Source: Hippopus hippopus
Taxonomy: Eukaryota > Mollusca > Bivalvia > Cardiida > Cardiidae
Direction of reading: 5' to 3'
DNA length: 64,000 nucleotides
Assembly (NCBI GenBank): GCA_946811185.2
Contig: OX328112.1
Span: forward strand, 26,363,742-26,427,741
In this document: positions 52,984 to 64,000 of the stretch, one piece after another
Numbering within the stretch: the first letter of the stretch is position 1
How the letters are laid out: every line of letters begins with the position of its first letter
Position numbers and translations under genes: made by a program
Notes under the pieces: model-generated
Databases searched by the model: none
Seen by the model: the letters and a program-made list of their open reading frames with translations, nothing else
Told to the model about the DNA's origin: nothing

Positions 52984-53401
52984 CTTCTTTAAATTAAATG
53001 GACCTTCACGAAAACGACATACAGACATTTTCAACACACTAAAAGGAATGTACGAGAGCTGCTACAAACCAAATCAAGAGTTCCACCATGGAGTTTGACG
53101 CCGTTTTGTGAAATGTAGTCGGTTTCCGCGGCTTTGGCTGACCCGCCCGTCACTTCCCGAACCTAACACTTTGTTTGCATGTTTTTAATTCGTTCGCATT
53201 GTTTTACAGGTAACACTACGCACGGAGAGATTAGCCTTTTGTGTGGATTGGAACGTGTACAGTCAGTTCCTAAAATTGGTAAGCTGCACTAGATGTTGTA
53301 AAGTGTTGTTTTATCGATTGTTTGACTTGTTTTTATTGAAATACTTTTGAAAAGGACTATACTAAGGTCATTTGTATTATTTTATTTTCAGATTGTAAAT
53401 G
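52984..53401 (+). repeat. Rearranged, inverted LTR copy at the 5' end of the Gypsy element
   Basis: 52,984-53,093 is a direct copy (108 of 110 bases) of 46,742-46,851, while 53,094-53,401 is an inverted copy, about 98-99% identical, of 46,435-46,741. The left LTR and this copy therefore share two modules joined in opposite relative orientation. The gag ATG lies only 20 bp from the first module. Confidence 0.8.
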
Positions 53402-53626
53402 TCCAGGGTTCATTGGCGCCCAACGTAAAAAACCCACATATTAGAGAGATAAAGTAACAGTAATTAAAGGATTCGTGGACGAATCTTCATGTGGCGGGGG
53501 AGTATGTAGTATACTGGTCTATCCCACAGATAGATGTAAAGGTATAGCTTGTGTTTGTATAAGGGGACACTTATACTGCCTTGCTATAGAGCTAGCTTTT
53601 GTAGAGACGTGGTAGAGTGTTCGCCT
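53402..53626 (+). repeat. Plus-strand primer site, polypurine tract and LTR-start-like unit
   Basis: TGGCGCCCAACG (53,414-53,425) after GGGTTCA resembles an LTR end plus tRNA primer-binding site. GTGGCGGGGGAG (53,491-53,502), followed by TATGTAGTATACTGG, resembles a polypurine tract and LTR start. All read on the plus strand, opposite to the Gypsy genes. About 65 bp separate them. It could be a remnant of a second, internally deleted LTR element. Confidence 0.5.
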
Positions 53627-54840
53627 TGAGACTGCCCCCTGAGGTCAGTGATCACTCTGCTACCTATGTTTCTATACCCTTTACATATCAGATCCAACCA
53701 TGTTACAAAAGAAATGTTTGGTTATACAGTAAAGCTAATTATGAACTGCTTAATCACAAAATATTAAGCTTTAATTGGAATATTTTATACAACGGTTCTG
53801 TTGATGAATCATGCGCCGTATTTACCAAAATCTTTACTAAGCTTGCTAAGCAGTGTATTCCGTGGAAAACAGTGTGTATTCGTCCCGACGACCAACCCTG
53901 GTACGATAGTGCAATAAGGTTATCGCGAAAAAAAGATAGAATGAAAAACATTGCCAAATACTCATGCAAATCGACCGATTGGCAAAAATATAAGAATTTA
54001 CGTAATACTGTTAATAATATGAAAAAACATGCAAAAGAAATATTTTTCAGAAATTTGGAAACAACATTGACAGAACTACAAAGTTATGATAAAAAAAGTT
54101 TTTGGAAAATTATTAGGCACTTTCTAAAAAAACAAAATTCTAAATCATGCTTTCCACCTTTGAGTGAAATTCAACCTAATGGAGATAAAATTTGGTTCAA
54201 ATCTTCCCAAGAAAAAGCAAATTGCTACAACTATTTTGCATCCATTTCAACGGTTGATGACAAAAAAAACAGCATATTACCTAACTGTCAACTCAAAACT
54301 TTAAATAAACTGGTAATTAACGAAGTTACAATTTCGGAAATTAAGAGTGCCATTCATTCTATCAATATTAACAAGGCCAGCGGTCCAGACGATATAAGTC
54401 ATAGAATGCTCAAAGGATGCATCAACTCGATCTGTAACCCACTGCACATCATATTCAATCGATCATTATCAGAAGGGGTCTTCCCTGAATCTTGGAAAAA
54501 AGCAATCGTTACACCTATTTACAAAAAAGGAGACAAGTCCTTACCCTCTAACTACAGACCTGTCTCGTTATTAAGTTGTTGTGGAAAACTTCTCGAACGA
54601 ATTATTTTTAAACATATGTACAATTTCCTTATATCCAACGACCTCATATATAAATACCAATCTGGCTTTTTACCAAAACATTCTACCACTTACCACTTAA
54701 TAGACATATATCACCATGTATGCCAAGCTTTGATCATGGCCAACTCTCTTGTATTGTATTCTGTGATATTTCAAAAGCATTTGACAGGGTGTGGCACAAA
54801 GGTCTTTTGTTTGAACTATATGAGATAGAGCTCTGATACT
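53627..54840 (+). pseudogene. CR1-type LINE ORF2, 3' part, truncated inside reverse transcriptase
   Basis: Continues the LINE from the left of the Gypsy element: EVSDHSATYVSIPF (last endonuclease motif), a linker, then reverse transcriptase with KASGPDDISHRMLKGC, VTPIYKKGDKSLPSNYRPVS, YQSGFLPKHST and, after a shift near 54,735, FCDISKAFDRVWHKGL (motif A). The sequence leaves LINE similarity near 54,830, before the YVDD motif, so the 3' half is missing. Both parts together represent one copy. Confidence 0.85.
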
Positions 54841-54844
54841 TTAC

Positions 54845-55260
54845 ATGTTCATTCCTTGCGGAAAGATCTTTTTAAGGCACATCACCATACTTACATTGTG
54901 ACCTACTTTTGTAAAAAAAAAAAAAAAAAATAACATTACCTATAATTTTTGAACACTTAGACACAGGACTTCCATATTTCATACGAGCATTGCTTGTGAC
55001 GAGATCTTGGCACTGTGACCTTGACCTTTGATCTACTTTTCAAATAGTTAACCTTGGCCATGAACTTCGACACAGGGCCTTTATGTTTCACATGGGCAGT
55101 GTTTTTGACATCATCCTTTCATACAATCCAAAATGATGACCTTGTGACCTTGAACTCTTAATATTTTTCAAATTAAATAACGGTGCACCTTTACTGAAAA
55201 TGCTGCTCTCAGTGGGCACTGGTGTTCCACAAACACACCTCAGCAATGAGGTAATAGTTA
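54845..55260. repeat. Diverged tandem repeats with GTGACCTTGACC motif
   Basis: Units of about 120 bp with 'GACACAGGRCTTYYATRTTTCA' and 'GTGACCTTGACCTTTGA' occur about three times, ending near TGGTGTTCCACA. An A18 run lies at 54,910. They resemble, but do not equal, the 21.6-24.6 kb array. Confidence 0.5.
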
Positions 55261-55264
55261 TTAA

Positions 55265-56320
55265 TGAATTAAAAAATCAATCTCGAACTATAAACCTAAA
55301 ATATTTTCTTGTGACAACACCAATATTTGTCCAACGACCCATGATATCGGACATGCTTTAATTTCACAATAGAGTGGTATTCTCAAGGACAAGAATGATA
55401 TTTTTTTTTTTTTTTTTGTGAAAATTAATTTACATTAGGGTTGTATGAACATAAATGACCAATGTTAACAAACTAGGCATATTACATGTTTTGATTGTTT
55501 CATTAAAATAGATAACGCTGTTACTAAATTTTGCTTTTGTAACATAAATATTTTTCATGTGCTCATCGCACTACAATATCTTAAGTTGGTCTCTTGAAGA
55601 CCCTTCCAAATTTTCTAGGGAGAACTCTGGATCGTGTACAAAAAAATGAAATTTACTATATTTAGTATTCCATTTCTTATCCATATGCCTGTACTTGTAG
55701 TTTGGAAGAAGTGTACCAGTCATTATTCCAAAGGACACAATTGCTTGCTTGCCCTGCTTGCTGATGCCTCGGTGAGAAAAGTGGCGGAAATCAAAGACTG
55801 CAATTCCTACTTTGTGTGAGGAATACGTGTAAATATGCTTGATTTAATTAGCAGATCCGTTAAAACCAAGATTAAACTGCATTTTATTTGCAATCTGATC
55901 TATACACATTCAGCTTGTTCTTCACGCTCCGAGGGTGCAGGTTGACGTCGAATTGAAACATTGATGACAAGTGCCACTTTTTGGATTTGCAAAGCTTATC
56001 AAACAAGGTTAGATATTTAAGTGAACGTACTTTCTTTTCATATTAGCATTTCGTATATTTCTACCTTTGTTTTCCACTGTAAAAACATTTTATGATTCTT
56101 TCAAGGGGAAACAACTAGCTTTAATTAATCCACTGTATTATGTAACGTTGAAATGTCCCATCGTCAATCATTATCATAGTGCAAACTTGTAGCCCCTGCG
56201 TAAATCTCACGTCAGCGGTACACGTTCGCATAGCATATCTTTTAAACTGTTTTTCTTAAATTCAGGTGTTTTAAACACAAAAATGAAAAAAATAATTACC
56301 TCTCCAATATTAACAGTCGC
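55265..56320. other. No gene seen; one weak exon-like stretch
   Basis: Around 55,700-55,775 a short open stretch lies between CTTGTAG and TCG|GTGAGA, but it is too short and without similarity I can name. The remainder is AT-rich with a T17 run near 55,405. Confidence 0.3.
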
Positions 56321-56322
56321 AT

Positions 56323-56540
56323 AAGGTCTACGGCCGTGCCGGTCCCTAACTCATCGGTAAACATCGTAAAGGATATTCGGCCAATCTCGGCAGCTTCCGT
56401 CTTTTTATATGAGAGTTAGGGGTCGTAGACTCACTAACTCATCGGTATATATCGTGTAACACCGACGTTTTTATAAAGGCTATTCGGCCAATCTCGGCAG
56501 CTTCCGTATTTTAATATGAGAGTTGGGGGCCATAGACCTT
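56323..56540. mobile_element. 218-bp MITE-like repeat with two internal copies
   Basis: Ends AAGGTCTACGGCC and GGCCATAGACCTT are inverted. Two direct copies of a unit with CTAACTCATCGGTA, TATTCGGCCAATCTCGGCAG and TATATGAGAGTT lie inside (about 56,347-56,430 and 56,440-56,525). Confidence 0.65.
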
Positions 56541-57648
56541 AATTGGGAGCCGAAATAGCAAGACAGCATGGCTTCTAATGGGGCCAAGTAAATGCGATGA
56601 CCTGATTGGTCAAATACCGATTTCCGCGAATCCATTTATTGCCTTGTCCCTTCTCTTGATCCTCACATGATACGTTTACAACTTATGCTTTGTTAGTTAC
56701 AGTTGCTAAAATTGTTTTATTTGATTAGAATGGAAGATTTTGGTGTTCACTTTTAGAAATGACGATTTATGTACCAAACCAACGAGTCAAGGTAATCCAT
56801 ACTGACGAGTTAGGGTAGCTTAGGTCTGTGGGTCAGCAGGGCTACAGTGGTTGTATTCGACGAATATTTTTACAGAGTTTTTACTAGATAAACTTTGCTT
56901 TACGTAATATGTGCATGACGGAATAGGGAACAGTTTGGAACATAATTTAATGCCATACTTCGTATTTACTCCAATTTGTGCCGCTAAATATCACAAAAAG
57001 TGACGAGTTAAGGTTATTGTATGTAACAAGATTAACTTCGTTAAACATACTAATTATTGTGGCGCCGCATGAGCAGCGGCACTATATTTTTATTCGCTTT
57101 TAAAAAGTGCCTGTCGAGGTAGCCATATTGTTTACTATATGGACTGGTTCAGTGTTTTTTTTTTAACATACATGTAAAAAAAACGGTACTTTCATTACCA
57201 GATCGAGCCCGTACCAACTTTGTTTTTTTTATTTGGAGTGATTTTTTTTTTTCATGTAAAATACCGTACTTTCATTGCCAGATCGATAAAAACCAGATCG
57301 TATCCCAGATGATCCAGAGTTTAAATATTTGCCATGTAGTATCACCACGTGGACCTCTACGAAGTTTGTTCAAGTGATGCCCTTGGCGTAAAGAATTAAC
57401 CCACTGTAATGTGCCCTATTTCAGAAACAACTGATTTGCGGCGCCATTGATGCTATGTATCAATATTATCTTGTGTGTATTATGGTAGTTAGATCATTTC
57501 AATCCAGTAGCCGTCTCGAATCGAATCGTTTTTGTATGTGACAGAAACTTTTCTGTCATCGTGGCTTCCAGTATGTAGATCTCGATGTGAGAAGACTTAC
57601 AGAATCGCAGACATATATCCGTTGTGTTATTGTATTGATAGTGACTAT
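56541..57648. other. No gene; short direct duplication
   Basis: A 'GTACTTTCATTRCCAGATCGA' phrase occurs twice (about 57,187 and 57,268) behind T-runs. No coding content. Confidence 0.35.
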
Positions 57649-58190
57649 CGGGTGGTAATCAGGGAAACTAGCTCCAAAAAGAATCAGTGGAATTTGTGTT
57701 CTCAAGACATCCACGAACTCGCCAGCTAGAGCCTTCGACAGAAAAATTATAAACAACGGTATGTCTGGAAGGATTTTATAAATATTTAGTTCTTCTTGGC
57801 AGTGTATGGAAATATCCGGCTATGCTATCGTGTGTAGATATGATTTAACTTAATTTCCCGTTAGGATTGGCTGTAGAAATATTCAGGGTTTAAATATAAT
57901 TTTGCCCCAAATCTCCGTGTTGACAAAAATTGGTGTATTTTCAGTTCGGTGCTTTAAAGTTGTGGCAAAATTGTATTCAACCCCTGCATATTTCCACGGG
58001 GAATAAAGTTAAATCATATCTACACACGTTAGCATTGCCGGATTTTTCCATACATTGCTGATTAAAAAAAATAAAAAAATCTTTGAGACATTTTTTCTGT
58101 CGAAGGCACTAGCTTGCGTCTTCCCGGATGTGTTGAGGTTGCAAAATTCTATTGACCCTTATTGGAACTAGTTGCCCTGATTACCACCCG
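57649..58190. mobile_element. 542-bp foldback element
   Basis: CGGGTGGTAATCAGGG at the left is matched by CCCTGATTACCACCCG at the right. Further inside, GCAGTGTATGGAAATATCCGG and AGATATGATTTAACTT are matched by inverted counterparts (57,999-58,060). The arms are diverged in between. No transposase. Confidence 0.7.
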
Positions 58191-58626
58191 TGATCCTGTC
58201 AATTTAGGTCGTCCAACAGGATGACATGTAAGCTATCTCTTAAAATTACTACAATTGCTTTGTTGGCTCGTTTCAGAAAACGAATTAATTTGGAAAATCT
58301 AACACCACTTCTTTGCTAGTATAGTAAGGGATTTTAAGGTAGAATCCTAATGACTATCCAGTTCGTAGAACTGCTCTGTGGCGACTTGGATACGCTTTTC
58401 ATGATCAACAATAGGGTATTTAATCAAAATTATGTAAACAAGAAAGAATTTTTGATAACTTGGTTTGAAATTTATTCGTTTGCGATGTTGATTCAACCGC
58501 GGAACTTTGGTTGATCTTCGCCCTGCGCCGTCTTGATGCGCTGAAGTTTTTGTTCTTCCGTTTTGGACAAACTCACAGTTTCTTAACATGTAATTATCTA
58601 AGTTTCAGGCATTGTGGTAATTCGGA

Positions 58627-58657
<31 letters not shown>

Positions 58658-60970
58658 CAAAAAAAACGTAAGCTTAGATACACTACAACAAGAGGGTCGT
58701 GATGCCTTTTAAATAGGTGCATCATGCTCTTAACTTAATTGGCATTGACTGAGACACAAATCATAAGGAGTCTATATTGCAATAAACTTTCAGAGAAAAA
58801 TAGCCTAGTCCTCCCCCCCCCCTTACTAAAAAAAGCCATTATTTTTTTCTAATGAAAAGAGTATCAGTGAATACAATCAGGTCTTACAAACTATCATTCA
58901 TACGAAATATTGAGATCTAGGAAAGAAGATTTCGAGATCTTAGAAGCAGAAAACATTTTTTTTTTTTCAATGGCATGAATGGTAAATTTCTGGAGAAAAA
59001 AAAAACGACTGACAGAAACCCTAATTTACACTAAATATTAAACTTATCTAAGCATAACTATAAACATGAAAATGAATCACTCTCACATATTTCCTTGCAA
59101 AACACTTGAATACCTGACACTTATCATGTAATAGTGCGGTGTGATAATCAAAGGCGGGTTAAATGGTAACAAACTATTCACTCAGTAAAACTTCTGACCG
59201 GCCAGTTTTGTTTCTCCGGTAAGTTTGACCAAGTAATAGACAGTAAACAAAAAAAAAAAATTATAACATATTCCTAGACGTTAGACATGGTATTGTAATG
59301 AAAAGATTCTCGATTATGCCGATAGAAGGCATCTCTTTTTCCAAAAAGGGAAAACAAATGGTTTGCGCATGCGTAGTGTCCATCATACAAACCAGGTTAA
59401 AAAGAGAAGCATACATTACTCAAATTTTGTAAGCAGTAAGGAAAAACATGAAAACTATTTTCTACACAAAAATATAAACAGAGAGAAGGAACGTGAAGTT
59501 CTCAAAAAATAATTTTCAATTTTCAGTGTTAAGTGAATGAGTGTTTAATAACTTCATTTCAATAGAACAAGTCAACAAATTCTTTCCAAACTTAGGCTGG
59601 AGCATGCTTTTACACTGGTCAGTTATTCTCCAAAACATCAAACTAAATGAAATGCCTCTTTTCTGGACACCTGATGCCACCCTAGCAGGGGGAGAGGTTG
59701 TTTTCTATGGTAGTTGTAAACCTTAATACATATAATAATCCTTTTTTGTACTGTCAACTGTGTTGAAAATCCAAAAAAAGTCTTTAAAATAACTTCTCTT
59801 TCATGCAACTAGTGATGTCATCAGTATGACTCTTTGATAAAGTTACAACCCATGGGATTTCTAGTTCAAGTACATCCTTTAAAATGAGCCAATATTCTTA
59901 AAGCATTTTCATCCTGTGAATGGAAATCAAGGCTTTTCATAATTGTTACCTTTAAGCATAAAATAAACAGAAAATTCGTTTGCATTAATTTTATAACTAC
60001 TGATAATGAAAATAATCATCACATCTCCACTCGTGCTATGCGCTCATGAAAACTTATTCGCCCCCTTCACTTGTGAAGATAGAAAAGAATGTCTCAATGC
60101 ATACAAACAAATATCCTGTGGTCATCTTCATACTTGAACAAAAACATGCTTGTGGCAAAGCTTTTCACTCGCAAGCCTTCGCCTGACCTATTTTTAAATA
60201 TTTTCAAAGAAATTGAAACATTTGCAAAATAGACAAGCATTGATAAATGCTTTAGCTGCTCTTGTTGTTTTTATTATTAAATAGCTTGGTGTATCCTGTA
60301 ATGAATTTATTTTCCAATTCGTTCTTATCTTTACTAAGTTTCCCTGACTTTAATCACAGATTGAAATGCATGAAAATTTGACACCTGTAAGTATTCGGAT
60401 TTCTCAGCAGTGTTTCCAACAGACTTGTCATATAACTGCAGGGTGTGGTGTTATAAGGACTAGCGAGTTCCTGAGTACTGTGGCAAGTCAACCCAATGCT
60501 GGCTTTAATATCAGGAGAGGATCTTAGCAAACATCTTGCGAAAACACACTGGGACCATTGCTCAGGTATTTTGACTAATAGATCATGGTGCATAACACTG
60601 AAATATTTTAATATAGGAAAATACATTTGGAAATGCAACGTAAACATAGGTAATATCATAAAGAAAATGAACAAAACCGTATATACACATCTGTAACAAT
60701 GTAAAAAAGGATATGCAAAGAAGTCATTGCTGGTACGGTGTGGGGTATACTGCAAGTGAAACTGTGATTAATGTTGCATTCCATGACTTTGAATATAGTT
60801 CTTATAGAAGTAGCAGACATTATCACGGTGAGTTTTTGTTATCACTCATTGTTGTCAGTTGTTCACAATTTCTGAAACATAGTCTTCTTTACTACTGCAC
60901 CAACAGAAATGATACTCGGATGGTCCCATTTTATAACTGATTGAATAAAATAATTCAAGATATATTTTAT
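58191..60970. other. No gene; simple repeats only
   Basis: Includes an A18 followed by (CA)n at about 58,626-58,660, C-, A- and T-runs near 58,810-58,975, and AT-rich sequence. Short frames near 59,541 and 60,354 have no support. Confidence 0.4.
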
Positions 60971-60974
60971 GTAA

Positions 60975-61265
60975 CTGTCCTGGTGGTTTAGTGATCAGAG
61001 CATCGGTCGCGGGATTGATACCTGGTTGACCGGTGATAGTAGTGGATTTCCCTTCTTGGCACTCAGGTGTGTTTGGTTGGCATTACAACTGATCCATCAG
61101 TAAATAGAATAAGTGACTGGCTGAGTTCAGACCCATGTATATAGGTGCTGTACACTGTTTATTTTAAAAAAACTAAGGGAAGCTATCCAAAAAGGGATTA
61201 ATGCCTGGGTCCCTTGTATCCGATCTCCCTCTCTCCGGGATGTCTATTAGCCCTAGATGGCAGAA
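60975..61265 (+). repeat. Second tRNA-like SINE
   Basis: GTCCTGGTGGTTTAGTGATC (A-box-like) and GGTCGCGGGATTGATACCTGG (B-box-like) stand about 30 bases apart, followed by a ~200-bp body ending in GATGTCTATTAGCCC. It differs from the 41,615 family. Flanking duplications were not seen. Confidence 0.5.
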
Positions 61266-61571
61266 TAAATCAGTAATTTGATTTAATGTTTGTATCTTGC
61301 ACTATCAAATTAACCAGGCTCTTTACAATATTTAGTAAAATCATCAAATCATGAAAGCATAATCAAAATTAGTCCTGACATGGCTTTTTTGGAAAATATT
61401 TCTGTTGTTTAAAGGGCAAATATTGATAATATTTCCAAAGATTAACTAGACAACAGCTTGAAGTCTAATAGCCCTCTTGTTTTTAAGGTGTTGTGTTTTG
61501 ATGACGAGCTGAAATTGGTATGTAATCACCTAGGCCACACGCAGAGGGTGCATTAAGCTTTTTATTGACAG

Positions 61572-61934
61572 ACATTTGGCACGACAGAAAGAATTGAAAC
61601 TGCTAAGCTGATGCTACTGCAGGAAAACAACTTGGTTGAGAAATTTGCTGGTCAGAAATTAGCAGACATTCAGTTTTATTATTTTGAACATCTGAAGAAG
61701 TACTTCCTAACTTCAATAAGGCTCGAAAATAGGCAAAGACGAGATTCTGGGAAATACTGCTCTTCCGCCACCAAAATTCATCAAACTTTACTTTCGTTCA
61801 CCATTTCTTATGAATTTGCTCATTTGTTGGATTTGGAAACCAAGAGCAGAGGCCCTGGAAGATTTTACGAAAGTTTATCTGGTCCATTGCCTCTTAAATA
61901 TGTACTTTATGTTCCTGCAGCAGATGACTTTTGA
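61572..61934 (+). other. Weak exon candidate
   Basis: Open from an acceptor-like TTTTATTGACAG. The first part (TFGTTERIETAKLMLLQENN, LADIQFYYFEHLKK) looks protein-like. No clear donor was found and no family is recognised. Confidence 0.2.
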
Positions 61935-62101
61935 AAAGAATGTGGGGACATGCTCCTGTTTTGACAATGATTTCTTAAGCTTCCATCCGAAAATATATAC
62001 TTTCATTTCTTTAAGATGCTCTTAATTTGAGTGGTGTCTATACGTAATTAGTATGCGTTTGTTGTATAATGTATTTAATGAACATTTTATGCTTATAACA
62101 G

Positions 62102-62194
62102 ACAGAGAGTCTTCAATTTCTGACACCAGAAAAGAGAGTGAGAATCCTTATGCACACAAGCCTGCCTGCAAAAACAGTTTATCTGGAGGGGATG
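62102..62194 (+). other. Weak exon candidate, 93 bases
   Basis: Lies between GCTTATAACAG and GATG|GTGAGA, is open in one frame (SSISDTRKESENPYAHKPAC) and keeps phase (31 codons). It could belong with the 61,572 stretch to a host gene on the plus strand, but nothing confirms it. Confidence 0.2.
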
Positions 62195-62199
62195 GTGAG

Positions 62200-64000
62200 A
62201 ATATTTTCATACTGGTTTCAGGTTGTCTGCCACCCCTCCCACACTGTTTGACAGAGAGTTTGGGAAATTAATGAATGGGCAAGGATTGCAAAGCCGATCT
62301 GTCCATTATCCTAACATCAACATCAAAAGTCAGTGGTCATAATGTTTGATTTATTTTGCAACACTAAGTCGATATAGCCCTGAAACATGTATTTGGAAAC
62401 TTTAATGATGCATTTTGAACTTGCCTCTAAGACGGGACTATGATTTTAGTTCGAGACACCACTGTGGACGTCCCCAATTGCGCCAGGTAAAAGTTTCGCT
62501 GTTTTGTAAGTGTGAAAAATATTTAATAGCTTAGCGGATTTGAGAACTGGGGTTTATTTTTCATCAGCTGTGCTAGAAATCACAGTTGTTTTAATTGTTT
62601 TTTGAAAGCAGTATGGGTAAAGTACCAATTTATTATTGATTTTCATCCTTTGTGTTATGTTTTTTTGGGTCAAGCACCCATGAGGTGAGCTCCGCTGTTC
62701 ATTTACAACTTTTTTTTTCATATTACAAATCTGTCACATTAAATCTTTTTTTTTTTTGTCTGAATCTTCGGAAAAAAAGAAAAGTAAAGCGGCGGGGGGG
62801 GGGGTTTACTTCATGAGAGGTTTTATGATACTATTACTGTTTTGCATATGGTTGAAAGCAGAATTTTCAATAAGATTTAAAAACGAGGAAGCTCTCGTAA
62901 TGAGCAATACGTTAATTCTCATGTTAAACGTAAAATAAGTGTCGACATTCTGCAATGTTTCGGAACATATCGTTTGTTGTGTCTTTTCAGACCATACGAT
63001 GAAATCTTTAAAAGGAAAACAAAGTAGACTTGCATGTTTTTATACAAAAATGAAGCACCTTTCAAACATCAACGATTTGTCGTTATCAGAAGGCAGGGTT
63101 TTATCACCCCTCTCTATGCTTGACCACACCCACCTACTCTTACTAGGAGTAATTTAGTAGTAACCCAGTTTCTTCGCTAACAACGCAATAAAACCGATTG
63201 TTCCCCTAGGTAGGCATAGTTATTCACGTTGCGAATTAACGACGTTCACGACAGTTTCCATTTTCACGCTTCGTGTAACTATCACGCTCACCTTTTACTC
63301 GGAAAACGGTGAGCACCTAACACAATTGATCTTGCCACACCTGTCAATGTCTGCAGAATGGATAAACCAAGAACTAAAACAGGTCGGTTCATGTTAGAAA
63401 AATGAAGTAAAAAGTATTTGAATCAAGCCAAATAATTATATGCGAGGCAAGAATCCAAAATTACGCTTTCAAAAGATCGGACTGAAAGTGAATCACCTAA
63501 CTACATCACCTAACAACGGAAATATGGACACAGATGCATGCTACTACTAGCGCTCTATCTGGCAGACGTATCGTCGAGCTAATACATATTTTCAGATGCA
63601 GATCATGAGATGCTTTCAGTTTGGTCAAGTCCAAAATTATGTCACTTGGTAAAGACTTGCAGAAAACGAGGGGCTGTACATAACTCTTTATCCCTTAGCT
63701 TGATAAGTCTGCAGCAGACAATATTGATGAAAACATTGATGTCAGAAGGAGAAATTACCCCTAATGATTGATTTTTCCTTTTCCCACAATGATTTTTGAC
63801 CCATCAAAGAACTGTGATACATGAATACCAGAATTTGGTTTAGCGTCTCCAAACTCGTCAAATTCAGAAGAGTCTAAAATTAGTCGTTTGGAAATGAGTT
63901 AAATGCTAACACCAGTATTACATTTATATGCTATGAATTGGTTTATTATGACCAACAAACTTGATTCTTATAAATATTGTTGTATTATTGAAAAAACTGA
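62200..64000. other. No gene; remnant of the hairpin family
   Basis: T-runs and a G10 run near 62,750-62,805. Around 63,705-63,790 a GTCTGCAGCAGACAATA and TTTTCCCACAATG combination recalls the dispersed family at 20 and 30 kb. Confidence 0.35.

Larger units (their letters stand above)
46281..53510 (-). mobile_element. Ty3/Gypsy LTR retrotransposon inserted in a CR1 LINE
   Basis: Minus-strand gag, protease, reverse transcriptase, RNase H and integrase, with an LTR and polypurine tract at the left (3') end. At the right (5') end the LTR sequence is present but inverted and rearranged, and a second primer-site/polypurine unit follows. CR1 sequence flanks both sides, so it was inserted into an existing LINE. 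Confidence 0.9.

Noticed and set aside
55634..55819. Short ORF with exon-like flanks (55,700-55,775)
   Set aside because: Only about 70 bases between weak signals; chance is likely in 9 kb of noncoding sequence.
59541..59726. Short ORF ending GGEVVFYGSCKP as a possible exon
   Set aside because: No splice signals were found at plausible places and no family is recognised.

Overview
The window looks like animal nuclear DNA, most probably from a mollusc such as a bivalve. This rests on low GC, a Polinton (Maverick) virus-like transposon, a CR1-type LINE with a 2A-like motif, tRNA-derived SINEs and many short foldback elements. The species is an inference. I recognise no complete host gene. Nearly everything that can be named is mobile DNA in various states of decay, often nested.

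Positions 1 to about 14,950 hold most of one Polinton; its left terminal repeat lies outside the window. Four genes read leftward: a tail-fibre-like repeat protein, an adenain-type protease, an rve integrase with chromodomain, and a parvovirus-type phospholipase A2. The rest read rightward from a 34-bp divergent promoter: packaging ATPase, minor capsid protein, several conserved Polinton proteins, a dUTPase-fold protein, the double jelly-roll major capsid protein, a SAP/NUMOD1-like protein and protein-primed DNA polymerase B. Together they cover replication, integration, capsid assembly, maturation and DNA packaging of a virus-like particle. This copy is damaged: two stop codons and a catalytic Asp-to-Asn change in the polymerase, a stop codon in the integrase, and frameshifts in the fibre, capsid and two other genes. 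Most start codons sit directly behind a TATATAAAA-like box, and five gene ends carry an AT-rich stem-loop.

Positions 15,000 to 19,280 hold a two-ORF LINE on the minus strand. From 19,300 to 33,300 there are repeats: copies of a hairpin family, about 15 units of a ~143-bp tandem repeat, tRNA-like SINEs, an element with inverted repeat-rich ends (25,543-28,118) and a hAT-like MITE (31,500-31,721).

Positions 33,300 to 43,060 are a graveyard of DNA transposases: Merlin, a hAT with a recognisable intron, a truncated mariner, and a pogo/Tigger-like gene broken by a 1.16-kb TIR element that carries its own core promoter and by a SINE with a perfect 14-bp target-site duplication.

Positions 43,100 to 54,840 hold further MITEs, then a CR1 LINE split by a Ty3/Gypsy retrotransposon on the minus strand. 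The Gypsy gag-pol junction has a CCCAAAC slippery heptamer, and its LTR-like ends are inverted relative to each other. The last 9 kb hold foldback repeats, one more SINE and a few weak exon candidates.
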